A stretch of DNA of 64,000 nucleotides from NCBI GenBank assembly GCA_015039315.1, contig WIDE01000009.1, positions 372,001 through 436,000 of the forward strand, read 5' to 3'. The translations under genes and the position numbers were made by a program. This stretch comes from Clavulina sp. PMI_390 (Eukaryota > Basidiomycota > Agaricomycetes > Cantharellales > Hydnaceae). Below are positions 36,252 to 47,631 of the stretch, in pieces (position 1 is the first letter of the stretch; every line of letters begins with the position of its first letter). Below the pieces are notes generated by a model. It did not search any database and was not told the origin of the DNA. It was given only the letters and a program-made list of their open reading frames with translations.

Positions 36252-37885
36252 ATGGAACCACTTGGCAGCACGTCCGCAGATGTAGAAGCGCTAGCGGCAA
36301 AGCTCTTTGCTGAAATGGTCGACGATCTTGTTCAGGACATCACGTTCCTAGCCGTCAAGAGCATAAAGCGCGCCAGGCAGCCATGCAGCGTCTGCCACAC
36401 TTTGTGAGCCAGAGATACTTCTCATAAGTTCCACCTTTCCGCTTATAAAGGGTCGCTATAACTTCTGCGTAAAATCTGGCTTGATGTTGGACCTGTGCTC
36501 GGCCTATGTGCAGCTGCCAGACAGGTGAGTTGTACCTAATTGAGGTGGTCGGGTCTTACACGAGCACGACTCATTGGTTCGGTACCCTCGCATTTTCTCT
36601 AAGATCACGGATCTGCACCATCGACGAGCAAAGCTCACCAGAAGAGTTTGCTCTCTCACTCCGGCGGAGATGATGCGGCCAAGTCTTCATCACAGCCTGC
36701 GGGAACAGGCTCATCTTCCAAGGCGGACCCCATGCTGTCGTGCCAGAATTGCAAACGTCCTGTGAGCATCAGAAACCTTCCTATTATCAATAACCTTGAC
36801 AACTAACTTGTGCGTGCCTCGTTTGAAGATTGCCTCTAGTCGGTATGCGCATCATTTGTCCGGTTGCCTGGGATTGGGCAATTCTCGCAGGGGCGCCATG
36901 AGGGCATCTGCGCAGAGATCAGCGTGAGCAACATCCCTAGTGTGGTTATTGCCGCTACCGGTTTTTTCCAATGACGCGTGCCATGTATAGGGCTGACTCA
37001 GAATCGAGCTCTCCATATTTCGAGTCCGACGGAGGTGATGATACCAAGGGCAAGAACAAGCTCTCCGGCGACTCTACCTTCAAACTAGATGCAGTGAAGA
37101 GCAAAAAGAGGGTCCGTGGTCTCTTCATTTGTTTCACACCGGTTGTCTCTGGTTGACCATGTATTCGGCTGCAGCCCCTAGATGGGAAGCCAAAGTCAAG
37201 TCCCAAGAAACAAAAGCTATCACCCACAAAAGGTAGATTTGTCTTATCTCTGCGCCCTTCCACCATCTCATTGTGTTTCGTAGCTGCTATCCCCGCTCAC
37301 CTTCAAACAAACGCACCAGCTGGACCTCCCAAAGGGGTGTGTATCGTCTCGAACTCTCCATTGCCTCCCCAACCCCCTAATTCTACCACGAATAGACTGG
37401 TCCTCCACGTCGCGTTGCTGGTGTACTGCCGTTGAAACCTGGTGGTCCAGTTGTTGGGGCTTCACCAAACGCCTCCTCTCGACCATTACCGCCCTTCTCG
37501 CCTAATCCTCCAATCCCATCCAAGCTTGCTTCCTCCGTCCCTGCGCCAACAGGGGAAAAGGCAGCAGCGGCGCCATCGACTGCCGCGGCTCCCGCTAAAA
37601 CAGGAACGTATCTAGAACAATATGGCTCCCATAAAGACCCCTTATCAAATGGTGAAGATATTGCTCTAAAATCAAGTTGCAATGGCTAATGGAGGTCACT
37701 ACTCTTGCTGGGCTGTGCCTTGTCTAGGTTGGCTACATCAAGCACCGGTGACAGCACCAGTTCCCTATGCTGCAGATTCACCTCCTCACGCTGGTAAGGT
37801 TGAGATACGTTGTATGATGGCGTGATATTAATTTGAGCTCGCTATAGATGCCGATGAAATTGTCGACAGTTCTGACGAAGACTGA
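36252..37885 (+). CDS. sgf11: SGF11-like SAGA DUB-module subunit
   Basis: Component of the histone H2B deubiquitinating module of SAGA, which activates Ubp8. The first exon at 36252 reads MEPLGSTSADVEALAAKLF then EMVDDLVQDITFLAVKSIKR, the N-terminal helix that packs in the module. The ATXN7-type zinc finger is split by introns: CQNCKRP (about 36742) then IASSRYAHHLSGCLGLG, giving the C-x2-C...H-x3-C ligand set. A disordered tail follows, with ESSSPYFESDGGDDTKGK, a basic stretch (KSKKR) and a Pro/Ala-rich section (37430-37600), ending DADEIVDSSDED at 37885. At least nine small exons. The region between the helix and the finger (36400-36700) is broken by introns I could not fully resolve. The tail is much longer than in yeast Sgf11, which is about 100 residues. 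Confidence 0.75.
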
Positions 37886-38335
37886 GGTCACCTGTCTTTC
37901 CTTCTGCTATCACGGACTATTTCTTTCCTGGTTCTTCTACATCTTGCTCCCACCCTCATTTCTAGCCAGTGGCATTATTCATTCCTTTTTGGCTTTCCCA
38001 GTATAATTCTCTCGTCCTCTTCATCATGTCCCTCATTCTCTTATGTTTATTCTCATTCCTGACTTCACACCCTCTTCTCACCACTCCACCTGTCATACCC
38101 CCTCATGATCAATTCCTCATTACTTTCGCCCCTTATCTCTCTTAGCCCGCCACACACTACATAGACTCGTATTCCTATTTCTGTACTCTCGCTAGGTGTT
38201 GTCCTAGATACTGAGAAATTCACACATATAGCACGACTTGGAGCGTTGTCGGCAAACGCCGATACGAAGCGTCTCTTGTTTGTGAACACCTTTGACCTCC
38301 TCCACCCTTCTCTCATCTCTCTGTTACAACACGCG
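37886..38335. other. Intergenic region, pyrimidine-rich
   Basis: About 450 bp between SGF11 and SUB2, strongly C/T-rich on the plus strand (38060-38320), as is common before highly expressed fungal genes. Probably the SGF11 3' UTR and the SUB2 promoter and 5' leader. No gene seen. Confidence 0.5.
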
Positions 38336-40434
38336 ATGTCTGCCCACGAGAACGACGAACTTATCGACTATGATGATGAAAACGAGGCTACCACCACCAC
38401 TGCGCCAGCAGCTGCTGGCAACGGCGCGGCAGCGACAAAAACGACTGAGGGCGCGCTTGGCGGTGAAGGCGACAAGGAGAAGCGGGGGCACGTTGGTGTG
38501 CACTCCACTGGCTTCCGGTGAGTATCCATCGATATGATCCACCATTTACTACACCAGAATCCTACACCTAACGAGCTAATTCGTTAGTGATTTCTTGCTG
38601 AAGCCAGAACTGCTCCGAGCCATCAGCGACCTGGGTTTCGAGCACCCCTCCGAAGGTGAGCCCCAAAAGCATCCATGGATCCCCCCTGCAATGTGCTAAT
38701 CCAAAGATCTTCTTGCCCATAGTCCAGCAAGAATGTATTCCCCAAGCTGTGCTTGGTATGGACGTTCTGTGCCAGGCCAAGTCTGGGCATGGCAAGACTG
38801 CTGTATTCGTGCTCGCGACTCTTCAACAGCTCGAACCGGTCGACGGCGAGGTCTCCGTCCTCGTTCTCTGCCATACGCGTGAACTTGCGTATCAGATCAA
38901 GAACGAGTACGCGCGATTCTCAAAGTACATGCCTGACGTTCGTACCTCGGTGTTCTATGGTGGAACGGCCGTTTCAAAAGACGCGGAAATCCTGAAGGAC
39001 AAGGCTCGCTGCCCTCACATCATCGTCGCAACTCCCGGCCGTCTCAACGCCCTTGGACGTGACAAACACTTGGACGCCGCCAACGTAAAACACTTCGTTC
39101 TCGACGAATGCGACAAAATGCTGGAGCAACTTGGTTAGTCTCAACCCTCGGCCTTCCGTCCTTCGAGCACCCCTTCCCCTCTTCTATATCGCTCGTGAAT
39201 TGCATGCGAGCATTCGTTTGGATCCTCATCCCGGCTGAGGGTTCAATCGAACTCGTCCCTGCTTCCTGGCCCCTTCTGTCCGCGCCACCACGTCATTCGG
39301 CCGAATCGTAAAGGAAGTGGCATTCCCACTCTGTTGAACAGTCAATATGAGGGATACTATGTCGTATTGGCGAGCGCGGACGGTCGGGGCAGATGCGCAC
39401 CCCACTTTTACAAAGATTGCGTTTCGACCCATGAAAAAGTCAAGTTCTTACGATCAGCAATGGGTCACATCTTCCTCAGACATGCGCCGCGATGTGCAGG
39501 AAATCTTCAAGATCACGCCCCACCACAAGCAAGTCATGATGTTCAGCGCTACTTTGGCGAAGGAGATTCGTGCGACGTGCAAGAAATTCATGACCAATGT
39601 AGGTGTAATCTGTTACCCGGCTTATCTGTTTGATCATTCTCAATAACCGATGGATGTTTATTCATTAGCCCCTCGAAATCTTCATTGACGACGAGTCCAA
39701 ATTGACTCTGCACGGTCTGCAGCAACATTATATCAAGCTCGAGGAGAATGTGAAGAACCGCAAGTTGAACAGCTTGCTCGATGATCTCGAGTTTAACCAG
39801 GTAAGACTGAAGACCCTCATCTTCACTGGCGACGAACTAAGCACCCTGCTTCAGGTTGTGATTTTCGTCAAATCGGTTACCCGTGCGAACGAGCTCGACA
39901 AGTTGCTTCGTGACCACAACTTCCCTAGCATTTGCATTCACTCTGGCCTCCAACAGGAGGAGCGGTGAGTATACCCTGCTGCCACATCCACGCCTTGACT
40001 CACCCATCTCTTTACAGCATCAAGCGATACACGGCCTTCAAGCAGTTTGAGAAGCGTATCCTGGTAGCCACCGATATCTTTGGCCGTGGAATCGATGTTG
40101 AGCGTGTCAACATTGTTGTTAACTACGACGCGCCTGGTGATGCGGACAGCTACCTTCACCGTGTCGGGTATGTAGCTCCATCACATAGTGACACTCTATT
40201 GTACTGATTCACATTGTGCAGTCGTGCTGGTCGTTTCGGGACCAAGGGTCTCGCCATCAGCTTCATCTCCTCTGATGCTGACCAGGAAGTCCTTGAATCG
40301 ATTCAATCTCGGTTCGAGGTCAAGGTGACCGAGCTTCCTGACCACATTGAGCCATCCTCCTACAGTACGTTTCAATCGACTTTTTGTCCAATCTGCTATG
40401 CTAATCTCACCTCCTATCGCTAGTGACTTCGTAA
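38336..40434 (+). CDS. sub2: DECD-box RNA helicase SUB2/UAP56 (mRNA export, splicing)
   Basis: ATP-dependent RNA helicase of the TREX complex, needed for spliceosome assembly and mRNA export. Start at 38336 ([18 protein letters not shown]), the typical acidic SUB2 N-terminus. Motifs in order: Q-motif region ([20 protein letters not shown]), motif I as [18 protein letters not shown], motif II DECD in [12 protein letters not shown], motif III SAT in [10 protein letters not shown], then [42 protein letters not shown] and motif VI HRVGRAGRFG, split by an intron. The C-terminus [16 protein letters not shown] is joined by a last intron to a short MTS end at 40434. All helicase motifs are intact. 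One intron (39135-39479) is about 345 nt, five to six times longer than the others. Confidence 0.95.
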
Positions 40435-40702
40435 TTGTCGTTCTGTTCTATGATGCTATTTGCTTCCAGTTCTGCAGTCCTGTCCTTGTTCAACCCCTTG
40501 CACCTCACCACCTATTTTGTACCTTATATCTCAAAACTCAGTGCAATGGATCGTGCCGTGCATGTGTCTCCATTTCACCCGTGAGATATATAGGTCCATA
40601 AGCTGTGGTTATATTCAACTACTACTGTGTGACACCAGGGCTCAAATGGAACAGTACACATCGCATGCGAGACCACAAACTTCAAGACAACTAAGAGACT
40701 GC

Positions 40703-43700
40703 CTAATAACGACGCCCACGAGGTGGGGGTCCTAAAGGGAATCAGAGTCAGTATAAATTGGAAGAAAGAGGAATAAATATGGAAGGACGGACCTCGAGGT
40801 GGCGGTGGTGATCTTGGTCTCGACACGCTCCCTTGACTAGAAGGTGGTGGAATATTTCCATGCTTCAGGAGTTCCATCATATCCTCAGTACGGAAGATGG
40901 GGCCTATCAGTAAGTAATGGTCAGCGCGAGTGACAGTTACAAATATAAACAGAAACGCGCACCGTCAAAGGAACTGGCGGGAGGTAAAAGACCAATGAAC
41001 CAATGCAAAGATGTAGGGAGAGGCTCTCTCAACGCCAAACCGCCCTGTGCGGGGCTTGCCACTCTTCTTGGGGTGTTCTCGTCCCAGCGTTCCCGGTCAC
41101 GCGATGCCAGAGGACGATCATTGCGACGTGCAGGAGGAGGGGGCGAGGATGGCTTGAAGCGTTTTGCAGGTGGAGGGGATGGCTCGCGACGACGTGTGCG
41201 AGGGTCTGGGCTTGACCGCCGAGGCGGCGGCACAGGTGCGGTAGCACGCTCGCGCTCTCGTTCTCGATCGGCGGCGGGCGCAGTGGGCGGCTGCTGTGAT
41301 GTACCAGCAGCGTTTGTGGAGGTGGTAGCACCGCGCCCGGGCGGCTGAGGCTTGTTGCGAACGGCAAATCCAAGGTCGTGCCCCGCAATGGCGTCAACAC
41401 CATGGTAGGCATAACGTTGCGCGAAATGCTTGAGTGGAGGATCTGACCGGATAATGAGGATTAGTCGGCGTACTGGGAGCCTGAGAGACCTATATATACG
41501 TACCATTTGGGTAGGCTTCCGTAATTCGCGCCTTGAGCTTCTGAGTGGCAGCGAAATCACCAAAGTTATATTCATAGCGAGCCCAGCGCTCCCATAGTGG
41601 CCTAGCCTTCTCTCCAGTGAAGTTGCCAATGGCACTCTCGAATAGTGCACGCCCGTCTGCAATGTTATGGTGAGGATAGAGAAGAGCTCAGGGAGGACAG
41701 TGGCAACATACTGATATCGTCGTTGATTGAGATCAAAAACCCCAAGTAACGAATGACAAAGTCGACATCAGTGCCGAATTGCTTCATCCCAAGCTCAAAG
41801 ATTTTTGTGGAAACGTCGCCACTCTTGGAGGCATGGTACTCCATCAAGGCTATGGAGGAATTCACTGAGATGGAGATGAGAGAGATTGAATCTACTATAC
41901 TCACCCGCAGCCTCGTAGACACTCCAAGGACAGAACTTGTCCTTCCTCGCTTGCGTGAAGATTCCTCTTGCAGGTCGTAAACCTTGTGCCCTCCTCGCGA
42001 ACCTCATCCACATGATCCAAACGACTCCCAACTCGCCACGCATGACATCAAGTTCCTTTGTGTGCCTATCCACCACGGCTTTCTCGCGCTCATCTCGCTC
42101 CAAGGCCAACTCAGGGTTAGCACCATCCGTTTGAGGCACTGAGTCGCGCGCAGCAGCCACTTCTGTCGCGATGCCTGCTTCAATCGATTCGAGCTGAGTA
42201 TGGAGGGACTTGATCAGGTTTTCAAACGCCCCTTGGGCCTCTTGGACTTGATGCAAACTCTCACAGAGCTCAGCATAAGCAAAGTGAAGCAGGAAGCTGG
42301 ACCATAACACTGATTAGTTCGTGGGTGCCTTCGAGAGGACCATTTGGGAGGAATAAAGCTTACGAAGAAGGGTTAGCGTCCATCCCTTGTTTCAAGAGTG
42401 TGGTCGCTTCATCTTGCTTTGCATTATTGTTCAAATGATTATATGCCATGTACCTGAAGTAGAGGATGCATGTGAGCAAGTATGAAACAAACTCACACGT
42501 GCGATAACCGCTGCCACTAGAGTTTTCGGGGCCACACAGAGAGAGAAGGTGGACAAAGGGGGAAGAAGTACGAACCAAATCTCGGGGAAGAACCTCATCC
42601 TCATCACAGCCTTGCGGTACGCCGAACTCACACGTGCATACAAGGTTGCCTCATCAGCATCAAGAGGATTGCTCTCTTCCCACTTGAGATACGCTTTCCA
42701 TGCCTGTGTCAAGTTACGGTCGCTATCCCCGATCCACGTCGGGCGCGCGGGAAGGGTCAACGGCAAGCTCGCAGCAGCAGTACCAGAAGGCAGTTTGATT
42801 GGTGGTATCGACAGAGGCTCCATTAAGCGACGTAAATCTCGCAACGACGTACGCGCAGTCATGTACGACGGCGAAAGGTCTCCTAGGAATTTTTTCGCCT
42901 GTTCAACGAACATCAAAGTAGGAGGCGAAAATAGTTAGTTATTCGTTAGACGTTTTAGGTGACCGAACGAGCAAAGACATCATACATACGGTTATTTTGT
43001 TGAGACTGTTCTCAAAAGCGTCTAGGTCGCGCCAGAGAGTTTCCACATTTTCAACCGGGATAACGACAGCGCGATGGTACGCGCTGCGGAGAGCATCCAT
43101 GCGCTGCTGGGCATCCCACGTTGTCGCTGGCTCGGTGCTTTTCAGGAAATCAATATAGTCTTTCCAAATGTCACCCGCATCCTTATCCTGGCCGACATGG
43201 TTCAGCGCAAACTCATAAGCCTTTTTGATCGTGTTGCGTGAGTTGGCCTCGTTAGGGTTTGGATTCACACGTCTAGACGGGCCAAGTTAACACGGGCGGG
43301 GATCATGTGGGTAGAGAGTGGTGATTGACGCACCGAATGTAGATTAGGTAGAATTTCCACAAGTCTACGGACGGCGACGGGCGCAGAAAACGTGCAAAAA
43401 GGGCTTCCGCCTTGGGGAAATTAGCCCGGCTGAGGTAGTGAGAAAGATATGTGATTTGAGCCGTAGCCTATATTTTGTGTATGCATCAGACAGTGAACAA
43501 CGACCCGGCACGTCATGAAAGGAGGTGTCCTACTTGGTTAGGGAACGCTTCGACCAGGCGTTCATAGGCACTCTCAATAAGATCTATGTCACCAGACTGG
43601 TCAACAAGATTTATGTAAATCTGCCATATGGCCCCATCATCGGGGTGCTCTTTCAGCTTAGTAGAGAGTCGCTCAATGTTCGACTGTGGCGGCTCAGTCG

Positions 43701-44304
43701 AGACAACTGATGATTCTACAGGCTCTTCAAGGCCAGTTGTAGCAGAGGGGGCAGATTCAGTTGGCACAATCTCGGTGAGGGTCTGAGTTGCCTCCTGGGG
43801 CGGCGGGGATGCTGGAATGTGTGAGGGCAGATCATCAGAAGCATGCTGAGCAGGGGATAACGATAGTACGGGAGGCTCCTCAGACTCGTCAATGATGAGA
43901 GTGGACGGGAACGAGGGTGAATAAGCAGCTGATTCATAAACATAGGATGTTTGGGATGCAGGAGCAGGAGCAGTGGGGGTGGGGGTCGCAGCCACGCTTT
44001 CGAAGCCTTCAACACCTGCAAGAGGGTTGGAGGCTGCATCAGGCTGGCTGCTTAGGTGCGAAGTGTATGAACTGAAACCTATTCGTGTGTGGGGTGGATG
44101 CCGTTTGGCGAGCTGCTTCTCCTCTTCAGATTCAGAGACAGCATGATGGCTCATGGACAGATTGGACAAGGTTGTGACGGGGTCGGAGGGTGAGGAGATA
44201 GTGGGGTTTTGGAGCAATGCCATGGTAGCAGCCTCGTCTTGACTGTCCTCGTCGTCCATGGCGAGGTCCACGACATGCTCAGCCGCCTGCTCATTATCAG
44301 CCAT
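40703..44304 (-). CDS. rna14: mRNA 3' end processing protein RNA14 (CstF-77, HAT repeats)
   Basis: Scaffold of cleavage factor IA in pre-mRNA cleavage and polyadenylation. Start at 44304 ([20 protein letters not shown]). About 200 disordered Ser/Pro/Thr residues precede the HAT repeats, which begin [18 protein letters not shown]. Recognisable repeats include [132 protein letters not shown] and [16 protein letters not shown]. These match the Suf/CstF-77 domain closely. The C-terminal 200 residues are Arg/Pro/Ser-rich ([17 protein letters not shown]), ending PPPRGRRY at 40703. About ten introns. It converges with SUB2, 268 bp apart. Confidence 0.93.
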
Positions 44305-44669
44305 CGTGGTAGAGAGAGTGCGTGTGCGGGTTCAGCTGGCGGACACACCAAAAGTCGTGAAAACAATGATTTGGACCGTGAGAAACTACACTTTCATACT
44401 ACACCCGACCGGTCGATGCCGGGGAAATGTCTCTCCCTATTGTCCTCTGTCGTTCATAGATCGGAGTGCGGTATCTGTTGCATTGGAAGCTTTTCCATAT
44501 CACTGGCTTCGGATGTAATTTACCCATTAGGCAATGATTTTAGGTGGCAATAGTCTGATTGCACGTTCTGCTCATTTCGATTGGGGTGTTGTGGTTGGCT
44601 TCCGCGCACACATATAAGACCATGTGCATCTCCCGGTGGAGGGGAGAGATGACGTAACGTAACAGTACG
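44305..44669. promoter_or_regulatory. Divergent intergenic region (RNA14 / dienelactone hydrolase)
   Basis: 365 bp between divergent start codons. It contains tgacgtaacgtaac (44648-44661), a CRE/ATF-like TGACGTAA core close to the hydrolase start. No TATA box stands out. Any use of the core is inference. Confidence 0.4.
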
Positions 44670-46225
44670 ATGCTCACCCGTCTTCGTCAGATAGTCCACC
44701 ACATCGTCCCTCGCTCTACTTCCACCATCCAAGGAACCTCTCTCCCCGCTACATCCCAAAACCTATCCACAATGTCCAACCCCCCTCCTGGTGTCACTTC
44801 TGCTTGCTGCGAACCCCCTGCGGTCGTCGGATCGCGCGAGGATTACGATGTCAAGGGCGAGTTCAAGAAGTTCTCCATCTTCGATAAGGCCTATGTCACT
44901 GGGCCCACCGACACCAAGAAGGCTATCATCTTCATGTGCGTGTTCCTAGGAGAGGCTAATAAAATGACCTGCACCCAACTACCGTCCCTATATGCGTCCC
45001 GATCTGACTTTCGATCTTGACTGCCCATTCTCCCCTCATCCAGCTATGATATCTTCGGGTGAGCACCCTGACGATTCGGATTACGATGCTTTCACTACTC
45101 AGCGCGATCTCTATCGTATACTAGATACTGGAAGACCACTCAACAGGGCGCCGATATTCTGTCTAAGCAGGCTAATGCCCTCGTCGTGATGCCCGATTTC
45201 GCTCACGGCAAGCCTTACGATCTTAACCGCTATGACAACCCACCCGAGGGTGTTACCCCCGGTGCTGAGGTCAAAGCCCACTTCTTTGAGCCCAAATTCT
45301 TCCAAGAGCGCGTTGACGAGGTTGTCGCCGTGGCCAAAGACCTCCGCAAAGATGGCTATACGTTTGTTGGGGTGGGTCCATCTCATTCATATACACGTGA
45401 GGCTCTGTGCTGAACTAAACGCCTCCCCTACGTCCTATATAGTGCCTTGGCCTTTGCTGGTATGTGTATCTGACATCTGTATCCGATATTGCATCTCACC
45501 CCATATGCAAGGGGTGGACGTGTCTGCCTGACTGCTGGCTCTGTCCAGCCCAAGGTCCTCGACGCCTGTGCCAGCAACCATCCCGCGTGAGCCCTTCTTC
45601 ACTTAGCCTTAATTTACGTATAGGTCTGACACTTCCATTGACGTGATTGACCCAGTGCGCTCGCCGTAGAAGATGGCGAGAAGCTTCAGGCCCCAGTCGC
45701 CCTCTTCCCCTCCAAGACGGACCAGATCGACGTCGTGAGTACTCTGGAGATGCCGCCAAGAGGGTCACCCCTTCTCATCTCACCCCGGTCCATTCTCTGG
45801 CTCACTTAGGCGGAGACCATCTACAAGACCATCAAGGCCAAGCCCTTTGGCGCTGTTTCAGAATTCCACGCTTACACGGATATGTGAGTTTTTGGTGACG
45901 AGGTCCCGATCGTACCTGTTCTCCTGACAATATAATTTTGCGCCTTTCATCATCATTCTCTCTTATGCACAAATAGGCACCACGGCTGGTCGGGTACGTC
46001 GGCTTTCTTGGTTTACGGTTTACCCGTCTTTGGTTCTGTGTAATGTGGAGTGACTGACGGGCACTTGCCGCTTTTCCCATGGATTTAATCATGGCTTTCT
46101 TATTTATCCATCTACCAGGCGCTCACGCTTACCTCGAGAAGGAGGACAACTACAAGCAGTTTGGCGATGTCTATGGTCGTCTGGGCACCTTTTTCACCAA
46201 TGCCAGCGAGGCGACCGCCGCGTAA
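44670..46225 (+). CDS. Dienelactone hydrolase-family protein
   Basis: Alpha/beta hydrolase of the dienelactone hydrolase family; fungal members are mostly uncharacterised cytosolic or mitochondrial esterases. Start at 44670 (MLTRLRQIVHHIVPRSTSTI), basic and Ser/Thr-rich like a mitochondrial presequence. A later Met (MSNPPPGVTSACCEPP, at 44772) would give the usual short form, so dual targeting is possible. Family blocks: KKAIIF / YDIFGYWKTTQQGADILS, VVMPDFAHGKPYDLNRYD, FFEPKFFQERVDEVVAVAKD. The nucleophile elbow is GCLGLCWGGRV, joined over an intron near 45374-45440, with Cys as nucleophile as in true dienelactone hydrolases. The Asp (KTDQIDV) and the His (HAYTDMHHGWSGA) complete the triad. 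It ends FFTNASEATAA at 46225. Eight or more short introns. Confidence 0.9.
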
Positions 46226-47631
46226 GTAAATATCTTGACCAGGTTTATCCCAATAACCATTTGGTTACTCGAGATGAAGCACACCTGTATTTGTACATAT
46301 ATCGGCATCGGCGCGACTGTTAGCTATGTACATGATAGGAATCAACAAGGAAACTATCGGGTCATTCATGTCCAGTGTTGATGATGGTGACGAGGGCTGA
46401 GCAAATACCCCACATAGTGGCGGAGACAGCCAGGGGTTTCAGCCCACACCACAAGGAGCGCCTTTTGTCCATAGATCGATCAAATGATCGAGATAGACAG
46501 AGCGGTGCAAATAATGAAGGGCGTACAAAATGCGGAGAGGGGAGAGGAGAACAACAAGTGAAGTGCCGTCGCCACCCGCTTAGGTAATGTATTCAATTCC
46601 CTCGGGCGCGTGTGGCATTGACAAAGGGTGGCATGAGTCGGTCGCCCAGGAAGCGAGAAGAGCGGCGGCCGTGGCCAGAAAAAGAAAGGTGTCAAACAAA
46701 AAAGCACGGGCCCCCATTGATGGCGTGAGGGTGCCAGCAGGTCATCGAATTGAGCTTGTATGTCACACGCCATTGTCGCGCGGCCAGTTGTTCACCAAGA
46801 AATAGCACACATTGAATGGATATGATCGCGTTGGCTCAGTCGTTGACAGCAAAAGCTGCTTTGGAATGATGGCAATGCGCCTTGTGGTTGCCCACTGCAA
46901 AAGCTTACTGTGGGAAGCCTTCGCCCTCTGGGTACAACCACCTCGAGTCACCCTTATGAGCCTGGAAGATTCGATCATCGAATTCCTGGAACGCATGTGG
47001 ATCGCATTTACGAGACAGCCAAAAGACCACAGCCCATCGCTTGTGATCATCAAAAGGTTGTGACATGGCGCTGTTTATCGCTTTGGCCTTGTTGATCCTG
47101 CCTGATTTCGGAGTATGCCGCTTCAACTCGCTCTACGCCACACGACGCTGACCACATCTCTACTATGCCATGAGTACTCTGATAATGATTATATCGATCT
47201 CCTGGAGCTCCGTGCACCTAGACGCGACGCGTCAGGGCCCAGTGTCAACTGTTCATCACACGGGAAAAGAATTGAATCAGCTTGAACAACCCGATGTTAC
47301 AACGCAAGACCGCTCGGAAAGTGCCTCTTTGACCTCGCTGTGGACGCTATCGACGACAAGAACGAGCTCGAAGCTATCAATTAAGTACTCTAGGCAGCCT
47401 GCAATAAGTCTCAGATGGGATTGTGTGCAAAGTGAGAACAAGGATCTGAGTGAATGACTTAGATGCGGTGATTTGGTGGACGAAGGGGCAACAGCTTCAG
47501 CCTCTCATCACACTTTGTCCTTGACTCCTCACGAAAATGTTATATACTAAAGGAACCCGTTTTATGCTGAGGATACCTTTACATCACCCTCATCGTCTCA
47601 TCCCTCCTGCCATCCTCTGCCACCTTGAGAA
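46226..47631. other. Intergenic region, 1.4 kb
   Basis: No convincing gene. Several open frames of 60-97 codons occur on both strands but lack splice-compatible neighbours or known motifs. The last 100 bp hold the promoter of the Clp1-like gene (tatatac at 47541). Confidence 0.5.
47541..47547 (+). promoter_or_regulatory. TATA-like box of the Clp1-like gene
   Basis: TATATAC, 91 bp before the ATG at 47632, followed by a pyrimidine-rich leader (47580-47625). Position and sequence fit a fungal core promoter. Confidence 0.4.

Noticed and set aside
46226..47631. tRNA or other structured RNA in the long intergenic regions
   Set aside because: I looked for the GGTTCGANTCC box B and paired acceptor ends by eye and found none; a covariance search would settle it.
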